Source: Streptosporangium canum
GTDB lineage: Bacteria > Actinomycetota > Actinomycetes > Streptosporangiales > Streptosporangiaceae
DNA: 64,000 nucleotides
Direction of reading: 5' to 3'
NCBI RefSeq assembly: GCF_900113865.1
Contig: NZ_FOQY01000030.1
Location: forward strand, 1-64,000
Positions 59,261 through 64,000 of the stretch are shown here, in pieces; position 1 is the stretch's first letter, and each line of letters opens with the position of its first letter. The notes beneath the pieces were generated by a model. The model was not told where the DNA came from, did no database searches, and worked only from the letters and a program-made list of their open reading frames with translations. Position numbers and translations under genes: made by a program.

Positions 59261-60035
59261 GAATGATCTGTTCTGGCTCGACACCGGCACCGGACGACCC
59301 CTTGTCCTGCTCCACGGCGGCTTCGTGGACCACCACATGTGGGACGACCAGATTCCGGTCCTCGCCTCGCGGTACCGCGTCATCACGCCCGACGCCCGCG
59401 GCCACGGCCGGTCCGCCAACGCCACCGAGCCGTTCCGGTTCACCGACGACCTCGCCGCGCTGCTGCGCCACCTGGGCACCGGCCCCGCGACCCTGGTCGG
59501 AGTCTCCATGGGGGCGGGCATCGCGGTCGACACCGCGCTGGAACACCCCGAACTGGTCGGCGCCGTGGTCGTCAGCGGCGCCGGGACCAACGAGCCGTAC
59601 TTCACCGATCCCTGGACCACCCAAACCATGGCCGCGTGGCACTCGGCGATGGCCGCCGGTGATCTGGACCTCTCGGTCGAGGCGTTCACGCTCTTGGCGG
59701 CGGGCCCGCACCGGACCCTCGGGGAGCTCGACCCCGACGTCGTGAACCGTCTGCGCCGGATGGCCAGGGGAACCATGAGTAAGCACACCTCCGACGAACC
59801 TGACCGGCTCGTCCCGGTGCCCGATGCCTGGGCCCGCGTCGCCAAGATCGAAATTCCCGTTCTGGCGATCAACGGCGCCATCGACTCACCCGACCACATC
59901 GGCATGGCCGAACGCCTCGCCGGCACCGTCGCCAACGGCCGCGCGATCTCGATTGACGGGACCGCCCACTACCCCAACATGGAGCGCCCGGACATCTTCA
60001 ACGAGATCCTCGAAGACTTCCTGCGCACCTTGTGA
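59259..60035 (+). CDS. Alpha/beta hydrolase
   Basis: 258 aa from the ATG at 59259. The fold is clear: LVLLHGGFVDHHMWDDQIPVL (quoted up to 21 positions in two parts: oxyanion HGG and cap entry MWDDQ), nucleophile S83 in GVSMG, acid near DSPDH and the histidine in DGTAHYPN. No ribosome site is seen and the operator reaches the start codon. It probably cleaves a small ester, lactone or peptide-like inducer sensed by the divergent MarR (inference). Confidence 0.9.
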   Translation: MNDLFWLDTGTGRPLVLLHGGFVDHHMWDDQIPVLASRYRVITPDARGHGRSANATEPFRFTDDLAALLRHLGTGPATLVGVSMGAGIAVDTALEHPELVGAVVVSGAGTNEPYFTDPWTTQTMAAWHSAMAAGDLDLSVEAFTLLAAGPHRTLGELDPDVVNRLRRMARGTMSKHTSDEPDRLVPVPDAWARVAKIEIPVLAINGAIDSPDHIGMAERLAGTVANGRAISIDGTAHYPNMERPDIFNEILEDFLRTL

Positions 60036-60150
60036 CCACACCACCGACAGCTCTCCCCCCAACCGCCGGCGACCGGTGCCGGCGGCTCGACGACGTTGCC
60101 GAGGCCGGGGCGCCGGAGTACGTCGCCGTACTCCGGCACCCCTCAGCCGG

Positions 60151-61686
60151 TCACCCCTTGACGGTCAGCAGCGGTCGCAGCTCGACGACGGGTTCGGCGA
60201 CCCCGGCCCTGCGGAGACTCGAGACGACGGGGCCGATGTCCTTGTACACCCAGGGGGCCTCCTGCTTGAGGTCGCGCCGCCACGCGGCCATCACGTCGGA
60301 GCGGCGGGTGACGGCCGGGTCACGGTGGTCCAGCGGGGTGACCACCCGGAAGTCACGCAGGAAGGCGTCCAACGCGGCGTCGCCCGCCTGGGCGGCGGCG
60401 CCCCGGCGCACGCGGCGACCGGCGCCGTGGCAGGCGCTCGCCAGGGTCCGGGGGCTGCCGTGACCGCGCAGCACGTAACTGGCGGCCCCCATCGAGCCCG
60501 GTACGATGACGGGCTCGCCCCACATCGCGTACGGCCCGCCCGCCGTCTCGGCGTATCCGCCCGCCGGCGTCGCGCCCTTGCGGTGTACGACCTGTCCGTC
60601 GTCGTGCTGCCACAGCAGGTTGTGCGGGGCGTCATACACGAGGTCGGCGGTGAGCTCCCCGCACTCGGCGGCGAGCCCGGCGCGCAGCATCAGCGACAGG
60701 AAAAAGCGGTTGCCCACCGCGAAGTTCGCCGCGTTGCCGAACGCGTCGAGGTAGCGCCGCCGCGCCGGCGCGGACCGTCCGTCCGGCATCATGGGAATGA
60801 TCTTGTTGTCCGGCAGGGGGACGCCTGCGGGCCATGCCGCTCTGGCCTGGTCCAGCCCGGACGCGTTGGCCTGATGTCCCAGCGACAGGGAGCCGCTGTG
60901 CACCATCAGCACCACCTGGCCGAGGCTGAAGCCCCAGCTGTGGGCGGCCTGCCGGTCATGGACCGCCGACACGTACTGCAGCTCCGCGAAATGGTTGCCG
61001 CCGCCGACGCTGCCGATGATGCTGTCGTAGCTCGTGCCGCCCGCGCTGTTGATCCAGTCCCGGAAGGCGTCGGCGTTCGTCGTCGAGTACCGCGATCCGT
61101 GGATCCGGCCGAGCTGGGCGTCGCCGGGCCGCAGCGCCGACCACACCCCGTCCGCCCGCTCCGGCGCGCCGGCGCCGAGCAGTCCCGGCAGGCCGTCGCG
61201 GAGCAGCGCCTCTCGCTGGAGACCGGACAGTGCGATGCGCCGGCCGCCCTCGAAGAACAGGTGCCGTAGCCGGCGCTCCAGCGCGTCCAGCCGCGGGCGC
61301 ACCTGGTCGGCGGTCAGCGACGTCGTCTCCAGCCGCATGCCGCAGTTGATGTCGTTGCCGACCGCCTGGGGGAGCAGCGCGCCGCGCGTCTGCAGCACCG
61401 TGCCGATCGGGATCCCGGCCCCCCTGTGGAGGTCGGGGGTCAGCACGACCCGGCTGATCGCCGCTTCGGTGTGCCCGGTCACCGCGCCCAACCGCTCCAG
61501 GGTGTCGGCGGTGGCGAGCACGGTGAGGATCTCGTCGATCGCGCTGGACTCGATCGGCACGTCGGTCCCGGCGCAGACGTCCACGGGGATGCCCCATCGA
61601 TTGGGCAGATGGAGCCAGCTGTCGTCGGTGCGGACGAGCCTCGGGTCCTGCTGGAAGGCGGCGGGACGCCGCTTGGAGGTTGTCAT
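60151..61686 (-). CDS. rtcB: RtcB-family RNA ligase
   Basis: 511 aa. All core motifs are recognisable: TPDLHRGAGIPIG, GNDINCGM with metal ligand C115, GGGNHF with H232, HSGS with H263, YDAPHN with H355, and VHRKGATPA with H368, the residue that accepts GMP in RtcB ligases, then CHGAGR. Details differ from the E. coli form (GNDINCGM for GVDIGCGM; PGSMGAASYVLRG). RtcB joins 2',3'-cyclic phosphate or 3'-phosphate RNA ends to 5'-OH in tRNA or stress-RNA repair. No RtcA, archease or RtcR gene is next to it. AGGAAGG precedes the ATG. Confidence 0.88.
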   Translation of the reverse strand: MTTSKRRPAAFQQDPRLVRTDDSWLHLPNRWGIPVDVCAGTDVPIESSAIDEILTVLATADTLERLGAVTGHTEAAISRVVLTPDLHRGAGIPIGTVLQTRGALLPQAVGNDINCGMRLETTSLTADQVRPRLDALERRLRHLFFEGGRRIALSGLQREALLRDGLPGLLGAGAPERADGVWSALRPGDAQLGRIHGSRYSTTNADAFRDWINSAGGTSYDSIIGSVGGGNHFAELQYVSAVHDRQAAHSWGFSLGQVVLMVHSGSLSLGHQANASGLDQARAAWPAGVPLPDNKIIPMMPDGRSAPARRRYLDAFGNAANFAVGNRFFLSLMLRAGLAAECGELTADLVYDAPHNLLWQHDDGQVVHRKGATPAGGYAETAGGPYAMWGEPVIVPGSMGAASYVLRGHGSPRTLASACHGAGRRVRRGAAAQAGDAALDAFLRDFRVVTPLDHRDPAVTRRSDVMAAWRRDLKQEAPWVYKDIGPVVSSLRRAGVAEPVVELRPLLTVKG

Positions 61687-61902
61687 GAAGCCTTCCTGGT
61701 GGCTGCTGGTGAGAGAGATGCGAGTTCCGCCGCCATCCGGTGACGGGCATGCGGGACAGCGCCGGCACCTGGGCCGGCGGTGGACTCCCCGAGGTTCAGC
61801 AGCCGCGAGGTGAGATCGACTTTAGCGGCGGAGCCCGGCACCCCCAACGGGTTTTCGGCCGCAGCGCGCCTTCGCCCCTGTCCGACGCCGGGCGCCTGCG
61901 CG

Positions 61903-62897
61903 TCAGCGCTGGTGACCGTGGAGAACCGGGGCCGTCCGGCCGGGTAGTCTGGCCGCCGGCAGCGCGCCGATCACGGCTACGGCGGCGAGGGCCATGAGAG
62001 CGGGGCCCATCGCGGAGGCGAAGGCGTCAGCGGTCCAGTGCGGCCCGTCGCCGTACGGCCGGCCGGCGGGGGCGGTGAGGGTCATCAGCATCGTCGCCGC
62101 GGCGACGCCCAGTGCCGGGCCGACATTCATGGCGGTCTGCTGGAGCCCGCCGGCCACCCCGGCGGTGTCCACGGAGGCGTGGTGCACGACGACGGCTGTC
62201 CCGGTGACCATCACCGCGCTGAAACCGGCGCCCAGCACGAGAAAGCAACCGCTGATCGCCGGGGAGGCCGGTGCCCGGCCGAGCTGGGACAGCAGAAGGA
62301 TGCCGAGAGCGAGCAGAGCCATCCCCGCCACGGCCGTTCCGCGTAGCCCCCACCGGCGCAGCAGCACAGCGCAGACCGGCGCGCCCAGCACCATCGTCAC
62401 GGCCAGGGGCAGGACTCTCAGACCGCTCTGCAGCGGGTCCAGCGCGAGGACGTCCTGCAGGAAGTACGTGCCGACGAACAGGGCGCCGAACAGGGACGCC
62501 GACGCGGCCACCAGGATGCCGAGCGCCGAGGCGACCGTTGCCGATCGGAGCACGCTTGACGGCACCAGCGGGCTCGTGGCGCGTCGCTCGTGCCAGGCGA
62601 ACGCGCCACCGGTGGCCGCGACGGCGGCAAGCCCGAGCGCGGTCGCCGCCGTCCAGCCGGTTTCCGGTATTTCGACGAGTGTCCGCACCAGGCAGGCCAG
62701 GGCCACCGCGAGCAGGCAGGCGCCGGGCAGGTCGAGCCGGACGCCGGAGGACCTTCCCTGCGCGGGGGGCCGGACGGCGAGGGTCAGCGCGCCGACCGCG
62801 AGCGCGGGCGCCACGTTGAGGTTTCGTCCAGGGCGACGATCATCGCCCCGATGACGCTGCTCGCGAGCGTCAGGCGCCGGTGTCCTTCGGGGCTCAC
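61903..62897 (-). pseudogene. MFS (DHA2) transporter with internal deletion and frameshift
   Basis: The start GTG at 62897 overlaps the TetR stop (GTGA) and gives a normal DHA2 beginning, RRLTLASSVIGAMIVALDET, but the frame then leaves the family. From about 62820 a different frame continues as NVAPALAVGALTLAVRPP, which matches the region before helix 6, and runs intact to the end through YFLQDVLALDPLQSGLRVLP. About 140 residues (helices 1-5) are missing at the joint. The remnant cannot be a working pump unless the C-terminal 303 residues are made from an internal start at 62814. Confidence 0.75.
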
Positions 62898-63478
62898 CCG
62901 TTCTCCGGCCCGAGGTGCGCGTCCAGCGCGGCGCGCAGCAGCGGTCCGGCGTCGTCGGCTCCCGTGGCGAGCCGGAGGCTGCCCCACCCCCACAGCTGGG
63001 CGATGCCGTGCAGGTTGGCCCAGAGCGCGCCGGCGACGACCTGTGGCGCGGGGCCGGGCCGGGTCCGCGCCCGGGTGACGAGGTCGGTGAGGATGCCGAA
63101 GAGCGGCAGGCTCACCTCCCGCAGGCCGAGGTGGTCGCTCTCCAGCAGGTCGTGGCGGAACATCAGCTCGAACATGCCGGGGTTGGTCAGTGCGAAGTCG
63201 AGGTAGACGCCTCCCAGCGCCAGGAGCCGGGCCCGGGGGTCCGCCAGGCCTTCCCCCGCCGTCTCGGTGACCCTGGCGGTCAGGTCGGCGAAGCCCTGAC
63301 GCGCGATGGCCGACAGCAGGGCCATGTGGGTCGGGAAGTAATGGCGCGGGGCCCCGTGCGAGACCCCGGCCCGGCGGGCGATCTCACGCAGGGTCAGGGA
63401 CTGCGTCCCCTCCCTGGTCACCAGGTCGACTCCGACCTCTATCAGACGGGCCCTTACTCCCATGTCCTGCTCACTCAT
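62894..63478 (-). CDS. TetR-family repressor (WHG-domain type)
   Basis: 194 aa. The helix-turn-helix is TLREIARRAGVSHGAPRHYF (29-48); the C-terminal ligand domain has the TetR_C WHG pattern (LHGIAQLWGWGSL). Its ATG is the boundary of a large double operator (63478-63513), so transcription must start at or near the start codon. It overlaps the downstream MFS gene by 4 nt. The regulator looks intact although its likely target is broken. Confidence 0.9.
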   Translation of the reverse strand: MSEQDMGVRARLIEVGVDLVTREGTQSLTLREIARRAGVSHGAPRHYFPTHMALLSAIARQGFADLTARVTETAGEGLADPRARLLALGGVYLDFALTNPGMFELMFRHDLLESDHLGLREVSLPLFGILTDLVTRARTRPGPAPQVVAGALWANLHGIAQLWGWGSLRLATGADDAGPLLRAALDAHLGPENG

Positions 63479-63513
63479 AGACAGTGTCTACCAAACCCGG
63501 TAGACACTGTCTA
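63478..63513. promoter_or_regulatory. Double TetR operator
   Basis: Two palindromes, TAGACAGTGTCTA (63478-63490) and TAGACACTGTCTA (63501-63513), are arranged as inverted copies within one 36-bp repeat with 15-bp perfect arms around AAACCC. Centres are 23 bp apart. The left one starts at the TetR initiation codon. Confidence 0.8.
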
Positions 63514-63647
63514 CTTCCGATCCGCCGGAGATCATCTCGGATGTGGCGGCCCCATTACTGTCCGTTGTATTAATGTGACCTTCTGTGTTACCCCTATCGG
63601 GTCGTGCAGCCGGGACCCGCACCGGCCGGCGGAGGCGAGGAGGCACG

Positions 63648-64000
63648 ATGACAGCTGATCCCGACGACCCGGAACGGTCCGGTACGGACCATCTCCGGCA
63701 GGTCCACGACGCGGCGGCCGAGCTCGCGTGGACGGCGGAGGAGATCCGGCGGATCTGCGCGCGCACGACGGCCACGCTGACCGCCGCCGCCACGCGTTCC
63801 CCATGGTTTCCCGCCGGTATCCACTGGAGCCTGCTCCGCGCGCTGACCAACCGCGGGGGGCTCGGTTACGCCTTCGAAGGCGGGCGGTTCGGCGGTCCGG
63901 CCGCCCGCCTGGGCGCGCTGGCCGGGCGGAGCAGCCTCGCCACGCTGGTCGCCGTCACCTCCCTGCGGCTGCGGCTCGCGGGTGTCCTGCACCGGCGTCC
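63648..64000 (+). CDS. Unidentified protein, 5' part; runs off the right edge
   Basis: At least 117 residues are open from the ATG at 63648 with AGGAGG 6 nt upstream. The N-terminus is charged and helical (HLRQVHDAAAELAWTAEEIRRI, in two parts), followed by a Gly/Ala-rich region (GGLGYAFEGGRFGGPAARLG) that could be membrane-associated. No family recognised; the gene continues beyond base 64000. Confidence 0.6.
   Translation, partial: MTADPDDPERSGTDHLRQVHDAAAELAWTAEEIRRICARTTATLTAAATRSPWFPAGIHWSLLRALTNRGGLGYAFEGGRFGGPAARLGALAGRSSLATLVAVTSLRLRLAGVLHRR

Noticed and set aside
1..64000. tRNA or rRNA genes, CRISPR arrays and complete insertion sequences
   Set aside because: No cloverleaf-like sequence, regularly spaced repeats, transposase domains or terminal repeats were recognised on either strand by eye; a covariance-model scan would be needed to exclude small RNAs.

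Overview
The window is high-GC (about 70%) chromosomal DNA from an actinomycete. A Streptosporangium-like member of the Streptosporangiales fits best: there is an ATPase-like/DUF397/XRE regulatory set, two S-adenosyl-methyltransferase-like (PF04672) paralogues, two ECF sigma modules, an F420-type luciferase-family oxidoreductase and Tat-exported enzymes. The genus is an inference. No rRNA, tRNA, CRISPR array, complete insertion sequence or prophage was seen.

Left third (1-26.2 kb): most genes here fit one job, peptidoglycan (muropeptide) salvage. A membrane dipeptidase runs off the left edge, divergent from a five-gene oligopeptide-type ABC transporter with a coupled double-GNAT acetyltransferase (0.7-7.4 kb). 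Next come a NamZ-type exo-muramidase, MurQ etherase and an AmiE-like serine hydrolase (7.4-10.7 kb), then NagZ with a MurR-like RpiR repressor (18.1-20.6 kb), a Tat-exported GHL10 glycosidase of the DigH type (20.8-22.4 kb), and a BadF-type sugar kinase (MurK-like) divergent from AnmK (24.1-26.2 kb). The enzymes acting after import lack signal peptides, so the expected flow is extracellular clipping, uptake, cytoplasmic removal of GlcNAc and peptide, phosphorylation to MurNAc-6-P, and conversion by MurQ to GlcNAc-6-P. Palindromes resembling RpiR sites lie at the nagZ and anmK promoters. Other modules sit between these genes: two ECF sigma factors with membrane partners (10.8-14.0 kb), a CopD-like membrane protein, a lipoprotein, a nitronate monooxygenase, and a MarR-controlled SRPBCC/SnoaL pair.

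Middle (26.5-43.7 kb): housekeeping and accessory genes. These are an FMN reductase, an F420 oxidoreductase, a lipid kinase, phosphoglucomutase, a permuted papain-like amidase candidate, an FAD oxidoreductase, a secreted fasciclin protein, a RecQ helicase whose C-terminus looks like the UvrD/PcrA Tudor-like domain, two PF04672 methyltransferases, the ATPase/DUF397/XRE trio, an SDR-DUF2867 fusion, an HxlR regulator and a HAD phosphatase.

Right third (43.7-64 kb): regulator-target pairs with clear operators. A TetR faces a molybdenum hydroxylase operon (fused FeS-Mo subunit plus FAD subunit with an extra cysteine cluster). A two-component system faces a tandem-permease ABC exporter. A MarR faces an alpha/beta hydrolase, and a TetR leads a translationally coupled MFS gene. 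Two genes are broken: a 2OG-Fe(II) oxygenase with an in-frame amber codon, and the MFS gene with an internal deletion. An MFS efflux gene, a carboxylesterase and an RtcB-family RNA ligase complete the region, and an unidentified gene runs off the right edge.
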